Positions 42,717 through 58,637 of a stretch of 64,000 nt of DNA are shown here, piece by piece. The notes below the pieces were generated by a model. The model made no database searches and was not told where the DNA came from. It worked only from the letters and a program-made list of their open reading frames with translations. The translations under genes were made by a program, and so were the position numbers. The number at the start of each line of letters is the position of its first letter. Position 1 is the first letter of the stretch. Origin of the DNA: Phytomonospora sp040655735 (GTDB lineage: Bacteria > Actinomycetota > Actinomycetes > Mycobacteriales > Micromonosporaceae); assembly GCF_040655735.1 (NCBI RefSeq), contig NZ_JBFAKK010000002.1, forward strand, positions 708,820 through 772,819. Direction: 5' to 3'.

Positions 42717-43436
42717 GGTCCGCAGGCGTTTGCGCCGGGTCGTCCATACGCTCGCCGACGTCAGCAGGAGCATGCCGGAGGTGACACCGGCGAGCACCGG
42801 CGCGGAGCTCTCCACCTCCGGGGATCGGTACGAGGACGTGCGCGATTGCCTGCCGGGACAGGGATTTCTTGGCGTTGCGGGCGTCGTCCCACAGGGTCCG
42901 GAAGTGCCGGCGGTCGGCGGGATCCTGCGGCTCGCTCAACCGCTTCCACTCATCCGGGGCCGAGGGTTGGACGGCGGCGGCGATCTGCGCGACCACCAGG
43001 GCGTCGAGATCGATGCCGCCGAGGTCGTCGACGCCCCGGTACGCCAAGGGCTCGAAGCCCGTGGCCTCCCGCCGCACCACGCACACGTCGAACGTGCCGC
43101 CGCCGAGGTCGTACACGATCACGCTGCGCCCGATCGGCACGTCGTGGTGAAGGTTCGCGGTGAAGTACGCGGCAGCCGCGCCCGTTCGGCCGCGGCCAGC
43201 AGTATCCGCCGCCGCACCGGCCCCCCACTCCACGGGACAGGTCATGACCAGATCGGTCACCGGGCCACCGCCCGTGCGGCGCCGCCTCCGCCGCGACCCG
43301 CGCGAGGGTGTGCGCGGCGAGGTCCGCCACCGGCAGGGAACGCTCGCCGAGCAGGATCTCCGCGCCGCCGCCCGGATGCCACACGGTCCCCGGCCCGCTG
43401 CCCCCACCTCACGCACCACGAACCCCCCGCCCCTTT
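42717..43436 (-). pseudogene. Decayed Hsp70-like gene fused to a foreign membrane tail
   Basis: Hsp70 fragments are read in more than one frame: GGGAEILLGERSLPVADL (about 43320-43375), then after a frameshift near 43270-43290 the ATPase core ending VYDLGGGTFDVCVVRR, LAYRGVDDLGGIDLDALV and ARNAKKSLSRQAIAHVLVP. The N-terminal phosphate-binding region GIDFGT is missing. A third frame supplies a C-terminal transmembrane helix and RRKRLRT tail before a stop at 42717. No single start-to-stop frame explains it. Surrounding sequence is otherwise non-coding; about 75 bases to the next gene start are GC-rich without a feature. Confidence 0.75.
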
Positions 43437-43511
43437 AGTTCCCCCTCCCGGGGGACCCCCGTCCCCCGCCACGGCAATGCCGCCACCCTCGCCCGGCGGC
43501 ATCGTCGGGTC

Positions 43512-44561
43512 ATGGACACGACCGCGCCGCCCCGCCGACAACGAGCCGTCCCCATCGTCACCGCCCTCGCCTTCACCCTCGTCTACCTGGCCCTGCGGTT
43601 GTACTGGGCGCTCGGCGGACGCCTCGCCTACACCGCCTGCGTCCCTTCCGAAGCGGAGCCCGCCGGGCGGCTCGCCGACGGCTGCGGCGCCGCGGACCTC
43701 GCGACCCTGCCGTTCACGGCGGGGTGGGGCGCGGTGCTGCTCGCCGCCCTCGCGGTCGGCGCCGCCGGGATGGCGTGTCTGCGCCTCAAGGCGGCCGAAC
43801 CCGCGCTGTGGCTGACGTCGGCGGCCCTCCTGGTCGCGTCCTTCCCGGGCCACCTGCTCTTCCAGATCCCCGCCGGGCTCATCGGCCGCCCGACCGACTG
43901 GCGCGACATCGCCCACCGGACGATCCTGCTCGCCGGCGCACTGGTCACGGCATGGGCCGCGGTGGGCTTCGCGAAGGCCCGGCGTTGCCCGCACCCGCAC
44001 GTCCGCGAACCGCGACGGCCCGCGCGCTGGGCCCGCTGGTCGTCCTACGCCGCCTGCGCCGTCCCGATCCTCGGCTTCAGCGTTCCGCACATGCTGTGGA
44101 TGCTCGGCGTCCCCTTCGGTGCGTCGCAGGCCACGCTCGACGAGATCCGCACCGACCTCGACCCCGCGACCGCCATCGCCCTGTGCGCCGCCCCCGCCCT
44201 CGGCGGTCTGGTCAGCCTCGGACTGGGCATGCGGTGGGGTCAGGTCCTCTTCGGACGGACGATTCCGCGCGCGCTCGCCCTCGCGCCGGCCGCGATCGTG
44301 TCGGCGGCACTGGTCGCCTACGGCTTCATCGGGATCTACCTGATGGGCCGCGACCTGTCGACGGGCGCGGCGAAGTGGGCCGACATGGCCCGCGACTGGT
44401 CGCTGTTCGGCACCGAGTTCGTCTTCCTCGGCTGGGGCATCGCCCTGTCGGCGGCGACCTGGGGCTACGTCCTGGCCACCAGGCCGCGCTGCGCGACATG
44501 CGAAGGGGCGGACGGCCAAGCGCCGCCCGCCCCTCCCACCACTACTACCTCACCGGCGTGA
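43512..44561 (+). CDS. Polytopic membrane protein of unknown function
   Basis: 349 residues with about eight transmembrane helices; a small Cys-containing N-terminal extracytoplasmic loop (YTACVPSEAEPAGRLADGCG) could hold a disulfide, and the tail has RCATC. I do not recognise the family, though similar proteins occur in actinomycetes next to sigma-factor or sensor genes. ATG 43512. Its 3' end overlaps the ectD 3' end by 17 bases (convergent). Confidence 0.75.
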   Translation: MDTTAPPRRQRAVPIVTALAFTLVYLALRLYWALGGRLAYTACVPSEAEPAGRLADGCGAADLATLPFTAGWGAVLLAALAVGAAGMACLRLKAAEPALWLTSAALLVASFPGHLLFQIPAGLIGRPTDWRDIAHRTILLAGALVTAWAAVGFAKARRCPHPHVREPRRPARWARWSSYAACAVPILGFSVPHMLWMLGVPFGASQATLDEIRTDLDPATAIALCAAPALGGLVSLGLGMRWGQVLFGRTIPRALALAPAAIVSAALVAYGFIGIYLMGRDLSTGAAKWADMARDWSLFGTEFVFLGWGIALSAATWGYVLATRPRCATCEGADGQAPPAPPTTTTSPA

Positions 44562-45447
44562 ACTCACGCGCGGCGATGAAGTCGGGCCGGCGGCCCGGCG
44601 CGGCGTACGGCTCGACGCAGGTGTTGTCGACGCTGTTGAACACGACGAACACGTTCGAGCGCGCGAACGGCGTGATGTTGCCGTTCGAGCCGTGCATGCA
44701 GTTGCAGTCGAACATCGTCGCCGAGCCCGCCGGGCCGGTGAACTGCTCGATCCCGTGCTTCTCGGCGAGCACCGAGAGGCTCAGTGGATCGGGCGTGCCG
44801 ACCTCCTGCTCCTTCAGCGACTCCCGATAGTGATCGGCCGGGGTCTCACCGACGCACGACACGAAGGTCTTGTGCGAACCCGGCATGATCATCAGTCCGC
44901 CGTTGTAGGCGTGGTTGTCGGTCAGTGCGATCGAGATGCTCACCGCGCGCATCCGCGGCATCCCGTCTTCGGCGTGCCAGGTCTCGAAGTCGGAATGCCA
45001 GTAGAACTCCTTGCCCTTGAAACCGGGCTTGTAGTTCACTCTCGACTGGTGCACGTAGACGTCCCCGCCGAGGATCTGGCGGGCGCGGCCGACCACTCGC
45101 TCGTCGGCCACCAGCGAGGCGATCGTCTCACTGATCTTGTGCACCTCGAAGATCGAGCGGACCTCGCCGGAGTCCTTCTCCAGCACCGTTCGCTCGTCGG
45201 CCTTGATGGCCTCGTCGTTGAGCAGCCGCTCCAGCTCCGCCTGGTACTCCAGCAGTTCGGCGGGCGTGATCAGCTCCTCGACGGTGAGGAAACCGTTGTC
45301 CTCATAGGACTCCAGCGTCGCCTGGTCGAGCAGGCCGTCGGTGTGACGGCCGTAGACGACCGGGTCCTCCTTGCGGTAGAGCAGCGCCGCCTCGGCGCCG
45401 ACCCGGGTCGGGTAAAGGTCACGTACTCCGTGGTCGGTCGCGTACAT
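44545..45447 (-). CDS. ectD: Ectoine hydroxylase
   Basis: 300 residues, Fe(II)/2-oxoglutarate dioxygenase that converts ectoine to 5-hydroxyectoine. The EctD signature is present: VHQSRVNYKPGFKGKEFYWHSDFETWH, with His and Asp of the iron site in WHSDF, and MHGSNGNITPFARSNVF carrying the second His. ATG at 45447 shares one base with the ectC stop (TGATG), indicating coupling. It is the last gene of the ectoine operon in transcription order ectA-B-C-D. Confidence 0.96.
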   Translation of the reverse strand: MYATDHGVRDLYPTRVGAEAALLYRKEDPVVYGRHTDGLLDQATLESYEDNGFLTVEELITPAELLEYQAELERLLNDEAIKADERTVLEKDSGEVRSIFEVHKISETIASLVADERVVGRARQILGGDVYVHQSRVNYKPGFKGKEFYWHSDFETWHAEDGMPRMRAVSISIALTDNHAYNGGLMIMPGSHKTFVSCVGETPADHYRESLKEQEVGTPDPLSLSVLAEKHGIEQFTGPAGSATMFDCNCMHGSNGNITPFARSNVFVVFNSVDNTCVEPYAAPGRRPDFIAAREFTPVR

Positions 45448-45869
45448 CAGCTTTCCTCTCCGGGCTCGGTCATCAGGGGGTACACGCCGTCGGCGTCGTG
45501 CACTTCGCGTCCGGTCACGGGCGGGTTGAACACGCAGACCGTCCGCAGGTCGGTGTGCGCGTGCAGGGTGTGCTTCTCGTGCCCGTCGAGCAGGTACATC
45601 GTTCCGGGCGCAAGCTTGTGGGTCTCCCCGTTGTCGTGGTCGACGAGTTCGCCCTCGCCGTCGATGACGTAGACGGCCTCGATGTGGTTGGCGTACCACA
45701 TGGACGTCTGCGTTCCGGCGTACAGAACGGTGTCGTGCAGGGAGAAGCCGACGCCCTCGCGGGCCAGCACCAGCCGCAGTGAACGCCAGGTCCCCTTCGC
45801 CTTGTCCCGGTCGTTGCCGACGACGTCGCGGTCGGTTCCCGCGATGTCCTCCAGGGTTCGAACGATCAT
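45447..45869 (-). CDS. ectC: L-ectoine synthase
   Basis: 140 residues, cupin. It cyclises N-gamma-acetyl-diaminobutyrate to ectoine. Starts MIVRTLEDIAGTDRDVVG, the typical EctC N-terminus; cupin motifs MWYANHIEAVYVIDGEGELVD (metal His and Glu) and LDGHEKHTLHAHTD are intact. Its ATG overlaps the ectB stop by four bases. Confidence 0.97.
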   Translation of the reverse strand: MIVRTLEDIAGTDRDVVGNDRDKAKGTWRSLRLVLAREGVGFSLHDTVLYAGTQTSMWYANHIEAVYVIDGEGELVDHDNGETHKLAPGTMYLLDGHEKHTLHAHTDLRTVCVFNPPVTGREVHDADGVYPLMTEPGEES

Positions 45870-47125
45870 GCCAGCTCCTTCCGCGCCGCCCGCACCGATT
45901 CGCCCACAATGGACAGACCGGTCTCCAGTTCCTCCCGCGACGTGGTCAGCGGCGGGAGCAGCTTGACCACCTCGTCCTCGCTGCCGGCGGTCTCCAGCAG
46001 CAGTCCCCGCTCGAAGGCGTTGCGGCACACCACTCCGGCGACCATCGGGTCGTCGAAGGACAGTGCCCGCGCCAGCCCGCGGCCGCGCACGTCGGTGCCG
46101 GCGTCGGGGTGCTCCGCGGCGATCCGCCGCAGCTCATCGTCCACAAGGGATCCGTGCGCGGCGACCCGCTCGTGCAGCGAGGTGTCCCGCCAGAACTCCT
46201 CCAGCGCGGCCGTCGCGGTCACGAATGCCGGGTTGAATCCGCGGAAGGTCCCGTTGTGCTCGCCCGGTTCCCAGATGTCGAGTTCGGGTTTGAGCAGGGT
46301 CACCGCGAACGGCAGCCCGTACCCGCTCAGCGACTTCGAGAGGCACACGATGTCGGGCACGACACCGGCCTCCTCGAAGCTGAAGAACGGTCCGGTGCGG
46401 CCGCAGCCCATCTGCACGTCGTCGACGATGAGGAGCATGGCGTGCTCCTCGCACAGCTTCGCCAGCGCGCGCAGCCATTCCGGGCTGGCCACGTTGATGC
46501 CGCCCTCGCCCTGCACGGTCTCCACGATCACCGCCGCCGGAAGGCCGACGCCGCTGCTGGAGTCCTCGATCAGGCGCCGCAGCCACAGCAGGTCGGGCGT
46601 GCTCCCGTCCAGGTACTGGTCGAAGGGGAGCGTCAGCGTGTGTTCGAGGGGAACGCCCGCGCCGTGCCGCTTGGCCCCGTTGCCGGTGACGGCGAGCGAG
46701 CCGAGCGTCATGCCGTGGAAGGAGTTCGTGAAGCGCGCGATGGTCGTGCGCCCGGTGAACTTGCGGGCGATCTTGAGGGCCGCCTCGACGGCGTTGGTCC
46801 CCGTCGGGCCGGGGAACTGGACCTTGTGGTCGAGGCCGCGCGGGCGCAGGATCAGTTCCCGGAAGGTCTCCAGGAACCCGGCCTTGGCCTCGGTGTACAT
46901 GTCCAGGGAGTGGACGATGTGATCGTCGGTGAGGTACTCGATGAGCGCGTTCTTGAGCACCGGATGGTTGTGTCCGTAGTTGAGTGCGCCGGCGCCGGCG
47001 AAGAAGTCCAGGTAGGGCTTGCCGGACTCGTCGTAGATGTGGCTTTCCTTGCTGCGGACGAACACCGCGGGCCAGCCGCGGCAATAGGATCGGACCTGCG
47101 ATTCGGTTTCTTCGAAAACCCGCAT
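45866..47125 (-). CDS. ectB: Diaminobutyrate-2-oxoglutarate transaminase
   Basis: 419 residues, class III aminotransferase making L-2,4-diaminobutyrate from aspartate semialdehyde. Family marks: YLDFFAGAGALNYGHNHP, FPGPTGTNAVEAALKIAR, NSFHGMTLGSLA, VETVQGEGGINVAS and IVDDVQMGCGRTG, with the PLP lysine in CLSKSLSGYGLP. ATG 47125 gives the normal EctB start (MRVFEETESQVRSYCR). It is separated from ectA by 105 bases, more than between the other ect genes. Confidence 0.97.
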   Translation of the reverse strand: MRVFEETESQVRSYCRGWPAVFVRSKESHIYDESGKPYLDFFAGAGALNYGHNHPVLKNALIEYLTDDHIVHSLDMYTEAKAGFLETFRELILRPRGLDHKVQFPGPTGTNAVEAALKIARKFTGRTTIARFTNSFHGMTLGSLAVTGNGAKRHGAGVPLEHTLTLPFDQYLDGSTPDLLWLRRLIEDSSSGVGLPAAVIVETVQGEGGINVASPEWLRALAKLCEEHAMLLIVDDVQMGCGRTGPFFSFEEAGVVPDIVCLSKSLSGYGLPFAVTLLKPELDIWEPGEHNGTFRGFNPAFVTATAALEEFWRDTSLHERVAAHGSLVDDELRRIAAEHPDAGTDVRGRGLARALSFDDPMVAGVVCRNAFERGLLLETAGSEDEVVKLLPPLTTSREELETGLSIVGESVRAARKELA

Positions 47126-47230
47126 TATCCTCCAGGGTCGGCCTGTTTCAGCTGTGCGCCGACGTGCACCGCCCCCGCCGTTGGGCACGGTGAAGCACGC
47201 CACCGGGTCGGCAGAACCCGGTCGCGGAAC

Positions 47231-47791
47231 CTATCTACCCGAAAGACTCGGCGCCGAACCCGCAAAAGGTCCTATGTGGAACAGGACCTCCGGCTCATGG
47301 GCACCGTCGCCGGGGAAATGGTTCTCGGTGAACAGCACGTCCCGCTGCACGGCCGCCCCGCGCGCCTGCGCGAACGAGGTGAAAAGCCGTGTGGACGATT
47401 CGTTGGACGGCGTGACGGTCGCCTCGACACTCGAAACCCCTTGCGGGACAAGGGAGTCGGCGAGGTGATCGAGCATCCGCCGGGCCAGGCCCTGTCGCCG
47501 GTGGGTCGGCGCGACTGCCACCTGCCAGACGAAGAGGGTCTCGGCTCGCTCCGGCCGCGTGTAGCCGGAGATGAAGCCGACGGGTCTGTCTTCGTCGCGG
47601 GCCACCACACTGGTGGCGGCGAAGTCGCGGCACCAGATCAGGTAGGCGTAGGGCGAGTTGACATCGAGGGATCCGGCCTCACGGGCCAGGCGCCATAGGT
47701 CGGGGCCGTCGGATACCGAAGGGTTCTCCAGGGCCACCATCGTGCTCCCGGGGACCTGGGCGACCGTCGCGCTTGCGTCGTCGGGGGACAT
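47231..47791 (-). CDS. ectA: L-2,4-diaminobutyric acid acetyltransferase
   Basis: 186 residues, GNAT enzyme acetylating diaminobutyrate. EctA blocks: DLWRLAREAGSLDVNSPYAYLIWCRDFA, FISGYTRPERAETLFVWQVAVAP and the acetyl-CoA loop HRRQGLARRML, then NHFPGDGAHEPEVL near the C-terminus. The start is ambiguous among GTG 47845, ATG 47791 and ATG 47740; I take 47791 as a compromise with typical length. Promoter must lie in 47792-47935, where an AT-richer patch occurs upstream. Confidence 0.93.
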   Translation of the reverse strand: MSPDDASATVAQVPGSTMVALENPSVSDGPDLWRLAREAGSLDVNSPYAYLIWCRDFAATSVVARDEDRPVGFISGYTRPERAETLFVWQVAVAPTHRRQGLARRMLDHLADSLVPQGVSSVEATVTPSNESSTRLFTSFAQARGAAVQRDVLFTENHFPGDGAHEPEVLFHIGPFAGSAPSLSGR

Positions 47792-47935
47792 GGGCAACGA
47801 CGATACCGGACGGAGGTGTACGGGATCCAGGGGCTGTTTTGCCACCTTTTGCCCACTGGAACATGCCTTTTCAAGCGCCCTAGCGGGATATGGGTGTATT
47901 CGCAGTCAGATAGTTGACGATGCCGTTTCGCCGGT

Positions 47936-48928
47936 TCACGCCCCGGCGGACTTCTCCGCAGTTCGCACCCGCTCGGCGAAGTCCAGCGCGGCCCGGCGAA
48001 GCGCCAATTCAGCGTCCAGCCCGGCCTCGCGGCCCTTCGCGACGAGCTCGAACAAGGCCGCTCCGAGGCTCTCCTCGGTGAGCTCGCCGGTTCCGGCGGC
48101 GTCGGTCAGGCCCTCGCCGAGGCCCGCGCGCTCGGCCCGCGACTGGAGCTTCGCGGCCAGCGGCAGCGAGGGCTGCGACATCGCCACGCCGTCCATCGCC
48201 GACTCGCGATGCGGCTTCTCCTCGGCCTTGATCGCTTCCCAGTTGTCGTTGAGCTGACCGGCGTCGGTCACCTTCACGTCGGCGAAGACGTGCGGGTGGC
48301 GGCGCACGAGCTTGGCGACCAGGTCGCCCGAGACGTCGTCGATCCCGAAGCGGGTCTCCTCGTCGGTGTCGTCCTCGGCCATCCGCGCGTGGAACATCAC
48401 CTGGAGGAGCAGGTCGCCCAGCTCCTCGCGCAGGTGGGCCTTGTCGCCGGACTTCACCGCGTCGATGACCTCGTAGGTCTCCTCGACCAGGTAGGGCAGC
48501 AGCGACTCGTGGTCCTGCTCGGCGTCCCACGGGCAGCCGCCCGGCGAACGCAGCGTGTCCATCGTGGACACCACGTCGAGGAGCCGTCCGCCGGGCGGGT
48601 CCCAGGACCCGTGGCACAGCTCGATCTCGGCGAGCTTGGGGTCCTTGGCCAGGCGGGTGCCCAGGGTGCGGGCGAGGCGCGGATCGCCGTCGGCGGCCGA
48701 CAGCCACACGGTCGTCTCACCGTCCACGGTGGACAGCAGTACGTCGGCGGCGGTGTCCGGTTCGAGGACGCTGACGTTCACGCCGGCGCGGCGGATCGCC
48801 ACGGCCTGCGCCGAGTCGGCGCCGGTGAAGACGGCCTCGGCGCGGCGCAGCTCGTCCCACGCGTCGGCGGACAGGATTCCGGCGGGCATGCGCGGGGAGG
48901 TGACGAGGAGGACGATGCGGGCGGGCAT
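47936..48928 (-). CDS. mazG: Nucleoside triphosphate pyrophosphohydrolase MazG
   Basis: 330 residues. It hydrolyses NTPs/dNTPs, including damaged ones. The catalytic helices show EETYEVIDAV and EELGDLLLQVMFHARMA with downstream DD; the core begins LDVVSTMDTLRSPGGCPWDAEQ, the usual MazG start. The first 110 residues and the last 100 form actinobacterial extensions. One base separates it from the lipoprotein gene upstream, so they are co-transcribed. Confidence 0.94.
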   Translation of the reverse strand: MPARIVLLVTSPRMPAGILSADAWDELRRAEAVFTGADSAQAVAIRRAGVNVSVLEPDTAADVLLSTVDGETTVWLSAADGDPRLARTLGTRLAKDPKLAEIELCHGSWDPPGGRLLDVVSTMDTLRSPGGCPWDAEQDHESLLPYLVEETYEVIDAVKSGDKAHLREELGDLLLQVMFHARMAEDDTDEETRFGIDDVSGDLVAKLVRRHPHVFADVKVTDAGQLNDNWEAIKAEEKPHRESAMDGVAMSQPSLPLAAKLQSRAERAGLGEGLTDAAGTGELTEESLGAALFELVAKGREAGLDAELALRRAALDFAERVRTAEKSAGA

Positions 48929-48929
48929 G

Positions 48930-49631
48930 TCAGGAGGTCGTGGTGGGGATCGGGGCGACCAGGGCGAGCTGGAACTGCTGCTGGGTGGACGGGTCGACCA
49001 GGGTCATGACGCCCAGGCCGATGCCGAGGTCGCCGTAGCGCGGGTTGGCGAGCACGTCGTACTCGGCGACGAGGTCCGCCAGGGCCTGGCGCTGGCCGAG
49101 GGCGGCCTGGGCGGCGGGCTCGGTGAACACCTGGGCCAGTCCGGGCTGGTAGTCCGAGGTGGGCTTGCCGGTGGCCTCGGTGACCGGCGCCAGGATCTCC
49201 GCCGACATCTCGTCGGTGAGCTCGGCGGGGGCGGCTCCGGAGACCAGGACGGGTAGGTAGGCCTTGTGCTGGGCCTGGAGGCGGGCGTACTCGTTGTCGC
49301 CGTCGACCTTGAGTAGGGCCGCTTCGCCGGCGTAGTCGGGCGTGGGCAGGGCGGTGCCGGTCTCGGCCGAGACGCGCTCGGCGAGTTCGGAGGTCGCCAG
49401 CCAGGTCACCACGTTGCGCCGGGCGGTGGCCAGTTCGATCGGCCCGTCGGGCCCGATCTCCGGCGCACTCTCCACGATGTCGTCCACCTGCTGCTCGGTG
49501 ACGCGCTCGTCCTGCACGAACAGGGCGGCGCCCGTCTCGACCCGGCAGGCCGACAGCCCCGCCACGGCGAGCAGGCCCACACCGGCGATGGCCGCCTTGG
49601 CGGCGATGCGACGTACGGTCAAGGCGGTCAC
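48930..49631 (-). CDS. SurA-like lipoprotein
   Basis: 233 residues. Type II signal with lipobox GLSAC (C29). The mature part (RVETGAALFVQDERVTEQQVDDIVE) resembles the SurA/PpiC N-terminal helical chaperone region, with no parvulin domain visible. Such lipoproteins next to mfd and mazG are common in actinobacteria; a role in folding of secreted proteins is inferred. GTG at 49631 has GAGGGA upstream. It lies 65 bases downstream of mfd. Confidence 0.85.
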   Translation of the reverse strand: MTALTVRRIAAKAAIAGVGLLAVAGLSACRVETGAALFVQDERVTEQQVDDIVESAPEIGPDGPIELATARRNVVTWLATSELAERVSAETGTALPTPDYAGEAALLKVDGDNEYARLQAQHKAYLPVLVSGAAPAELTDEMSAEILAPVTEATGKPTSDYQPGLAQVFTEPAAQAALGQRQALADLVAEYDVLANPRYGDLGIGLGVMTLVDPSTQQQFQLALVAPIPTTTS

Positions 49632-49696
49632 GGCGTCCCTCTGTCCTTCGTAGTGCCCTCGGTTGTTCCCACGACGGCAAGCAGCCTATCCGAGCT

Positions 49697-53239
<3,543 letters not shown>

Positions 53240-53392
53240 GGTGACACCTTCGTGGATCGGCGCTGAGGGCACGACGGCTCGCCCCCTGCCCGGGAGAGGG
53301 AGGGGGTGGTCGTGCGCTTCGGCAAGCCTACGTCCGCGCCCGCCGAGTGTCTTGGGAGTTGGGTCACTCGTGGCGTGTCGCCTGTGCGGGTC

Positions 53393-54205
53393 CTATTCGA
53401 GGAGCGCGACGATGGCGGCGCGGACCTCGGGGAGCATCGCGATCGCGGCGACGCCGCCGAGGATGGTGAACCCCGGGGTGAGGACCTTCTTCTCGAAGGG
53501 CCCGCCGACCTTGACGGCCATCTTGTCGGGGACGCCGATCTCGTACCAGACCTGCTTCTTGATGGGCAGGGGGAAGAACAGCGGGCAGCCCATCTTGGTG
53601 ATGATGTCGCCGAGGGTGTGGATGACGCAGCCGACGGCCACGGCGATGCCGATCAGCCAGTAGGAGCGGTTCTCCGGCAGCAGCCGGTAGGCGCCGAACG
53701 CGCCCACGCCGGATATCACCAGGACGACGAACCAGCCCTTCTCCCTGGCGACCTCGGCCATGAGCCCGCGCAGCGCCAGCCCGATCATGAAGAACAGGAT
53801 CGGGATCATCGCCGCTTTGCCGAACTCGTTGGCCAGCCAGCCGAACAGCAGTCCGATCAGCCCGGCGAACATCCAGGAGTGCGTGAGCGTGCGGTGTCCG
53901 TTGTTGCGCTTGCCGTCCTTCTTGGTGCGGGTGATGGAGTAGAAGCCCCAGGCGATGCGCTCGGTGGCCTCGGCCATGATCATGGTGACCGGGCCGAAGG
54001 TGCGCGCGACGGTCGAGCCGCCGCGGTTCTTCAGGACGCGGCCGGCGCAGTCGAGGTCGGGCAGCAGTGCGCCGCCGGCGCAGACGATCGTGCCGACCAT
54101 CAGCTCGGACGCCGTCTGGTGGACACCGTAGACGGCGTCGGCGATCGCCGAGCCCGCCAGCCAGATCGCGGCACCCGAAACGGCGTGCGTCGGACCCATC
54201 ACCAT
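53393..54205 (-). CDS. YdjM-family membrane protein (LexA-regulated hydrolase type)
   Basis: 270 residues. Opening GPTHAVSGAAIWLAG, then GGALLPDLDCAGRV and RTLTHSWMFAGL carry the His/Asp pattern of the YdjM/DUF457 family, membrane proteins predicted to bind metal. About six transmembrane helices. AAAGGAG lies upstream of the ATG. Substrate unknown. 53240-53392 between it and mfd holds no recognisable gene. Confidence 0.85.
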   Translation of the reverse strand: MVMGPTHAVSGAAIWLAGSAIADAVYGVHQTASELMVGTIVCAGGALLPDLDCAGRVLKNRGGSTVARTFGPVTMIMAEATERIAWGFYSITRTKKDGKRNNGHRTLTHSWMFAGLIGLLFGWLANEFGKAAMIPILFFMIGLALRGLMAEVAREKGWFVVLVISGVGAFGAYRLLPENRSYWLIGIAVAVGCVIHTLGDIITKMGCPLFFPLPIKKQVWYEIGVPDKMAVKVGGPFEKKVLTPGFTILGGVAAIAMLPEVRAAIVALLE

Positions 54206-54522
54206 GAGTAGTCACTCTCCTTTGTGGACGTGAGGGTAGCCGATGCCTACGACGGCCCGCGCTGGGCGGATGGGCAGATCGCCAGGGGCGCAAGGGAAGC
54301 AGCTTCGGGTGCTTTGTGCGGGTTCAGGACGACGACGGGCCGCTGATGCGTCGGCGACCTGCGACGACGTTCGACGGCCGCGACTGTCCACTGTGGTCTC
54401 GTGGCCTCGCCGGGCGGACCGCACAGGCGGCGGAAGGGGCGGTGCGCGATCGACTTCGAGGAGCGCTAGATCCACTCTGACCTGCGGCGAGGGCCGTTTC
54501 AGGCCCCCACTATCTTTCACTC
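54206..54522. other. Intergenic stretch without a supported gene
   Basis: 317 bases between divergent genes. No start with a ribosome binding site and protein-like reading is seen. It includes one copy of CCACTGTGG (54389-54397) and a short GGGCC/GGCCC hairpin (about 54490-54510) near the next gene. Promoters for both flanking genes should be here but none is clear. Confidence 0.5.
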
Positions 54523-55608
54523 ATGCCCGCCCCGAAACACCGCGCGCTGTGCCTGCTGGCGTTCGCGGTCGTGTTCACCGGCTGCGGTCGCGCCCCGGCC
54601 GATCTGCGCTCACCGGCCGACTTCTGGTTCGTCGCCGAGGCCGACGGCAGCCTCGCCCCGACCCTCGACGCCGACGGCGCCGGCGACCTGGTGTTCGCGA
54701 CCTCCGGCACGGCCGGCCTGCTCATCGGCGCCGACTTCTACCTCAAGCAGCGCGCGGTCTCGGTCACCGGCGAGGTCTCCGCCGGCGACGCCGACCGCTA
54801 CGGCCTCCCCGGCCCGCTGCTCGCCCCGGCCGGGTACGAGATCCTGCTGACCCAGGTCGCCACCAGCCAGTGCTCCGACTGGCGCGACAACGGCGGCGCG
54901 CCGGTCTCGCGGCTGGCCGTCGGGGAGCGCACGGTCGAGTTGTCCGACCCGCTGGAGTGCGGGGATCTGCTGGCGGTGGTGGTGCCGGCGGGCGCGCCCG
55001 TGGCGCTGTCGGTGTCCACGGCGGGCCGTTCGCAGACGCTGAACCTGCGCGACGGCACGCGCGCCGGGGAGGTCGCCGAGTTCTACGGCTTCGCCGAGTA
55101 CGTCGCCTTCACCGGCGCCTACGAGGCCTCCGGGGACGTCACCGCGAAGGGCGTCACCCGAGACGTGAGCCTGTCGCTGGGCTTCGCGACCGCCTCGCGC
55201 GGACCGTGGGACCGGGTCGCGGGGAAGTGGGCCGCCGAGGGGAAGGTGTGGCTGCGGTTGGGGCTGACCTGCTCCTCGAACGCCTACTGGGGCTTCTCAC
55301 CCGACGTGGCCAAGCACGAACCGGCCGTCGAGTGGCGCCTGGCGGTCCGCGACAGCTACTCGCTGGCCGTCGCGGGCGAGACCGTCCGGCCCGCCAACGA
55401 CGACGTCGACGACCTCAGCGACCGCGCCGGACAGGGCGCGACCTGCGCGGGCCCGGTCTTCGAGATCCCGGCGGGCGCCGGCGGGGCGACGCTCGGCGTC
55501 CACCCCGACGGGCCGATGCGCGCGATCTGGTCCGACGCCGAGGCCGCCACGCGGTGGTCGAAGCCTCCGGCGCCCGCCGAGTACGCGGTGTCCTTCACGT
55601 CGATGTGA
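54523..55608 (+). CDS. Putative lipoprotein of unknown function
   Basis: 361 residues with a lipoprotein signal and lipobox FTGC (C21). The mature part is acidic, probably beta-rich, with several Cys (SQCSDW, LECGDL, LTCSSN, ATCAGP) that could pair outside the cell. I do not recognise the family; the length and repeated beta segments suggest a surface binding protein. No ribosome binding site is obvious at ATG 54523. It precedes ppc by 78 bases. Confidence 0.75.
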   Translation: MPAPKHRALCLLAFAVVFTGCGRAPADLRSPADFWFVAEADGSLAPTLDADGAGDLVFATSGTAGLLIGADFYLKQRAVSVTGEVSAGDADRYGLPGPLLAPAGYEILLTQVATSQCSDWRDNGGAPVSRLAVGERTVELSDPLECGDLLAVVVPAGAPVALSVSTAGRSQTLNLRDGTRAGEVAEFYGFAEYVAFTGAYEASGDVTAKGVTRDVSLSLGFATASRGPWDRVAGKWAAEGKVWLRLGLTCSSNAYWGFSPDVAKHEPAVEWRLAVRDSYSLAVAGETVRPANDDVDDLSDRAGQGATCAGPVFEIPAGAGGATLGVHPDGPMRAIWSDAEAATRWSKPPAPAEYAVSFTSM

Positions 55609-55686
55609 CGGGGCGGCTGCCCCGGGTAAGATCTGCGGCGACCACGGACAGCGCCGTCCGGCCCCCGAAGACGAGGGAGACCGAGC

Positions 55687-58512
<2,826 letters not shown>

Positions 58513-58514
58513 CC

Positions 58515-58550
58515 GCGTGCGGGGCGCCGCTTCGGCGGCGCCCCGCACGC
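58515..58550 (+). terminator. 16-bp UUCG-capped terminator after ppc
   Basis: GCGTGCGGGGCGCCGC (58515-58530), loop TTCG, and a perfect 16-bp complement at 58535-58550, starting 2 bases after the stop codon. No T run follows. UUCG-capped stems of this strength are very stable. Confidence 0.85.
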
Positions 58551-58637
58551 AGCCCCGGGCACGCCGTCGGGCGCGGTAATCGTTTCGTAAGCCGCCGGAG
58601 TCTGGCTTTCACCGCCCGGATCGGGTGGAATCGACCC

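Noticed and set aside
47846..47935. A sigma-70 type promoter for ectA.
   Set aside because: AT-richer, but no hexamer pair with acceptable spacing could be fixed.
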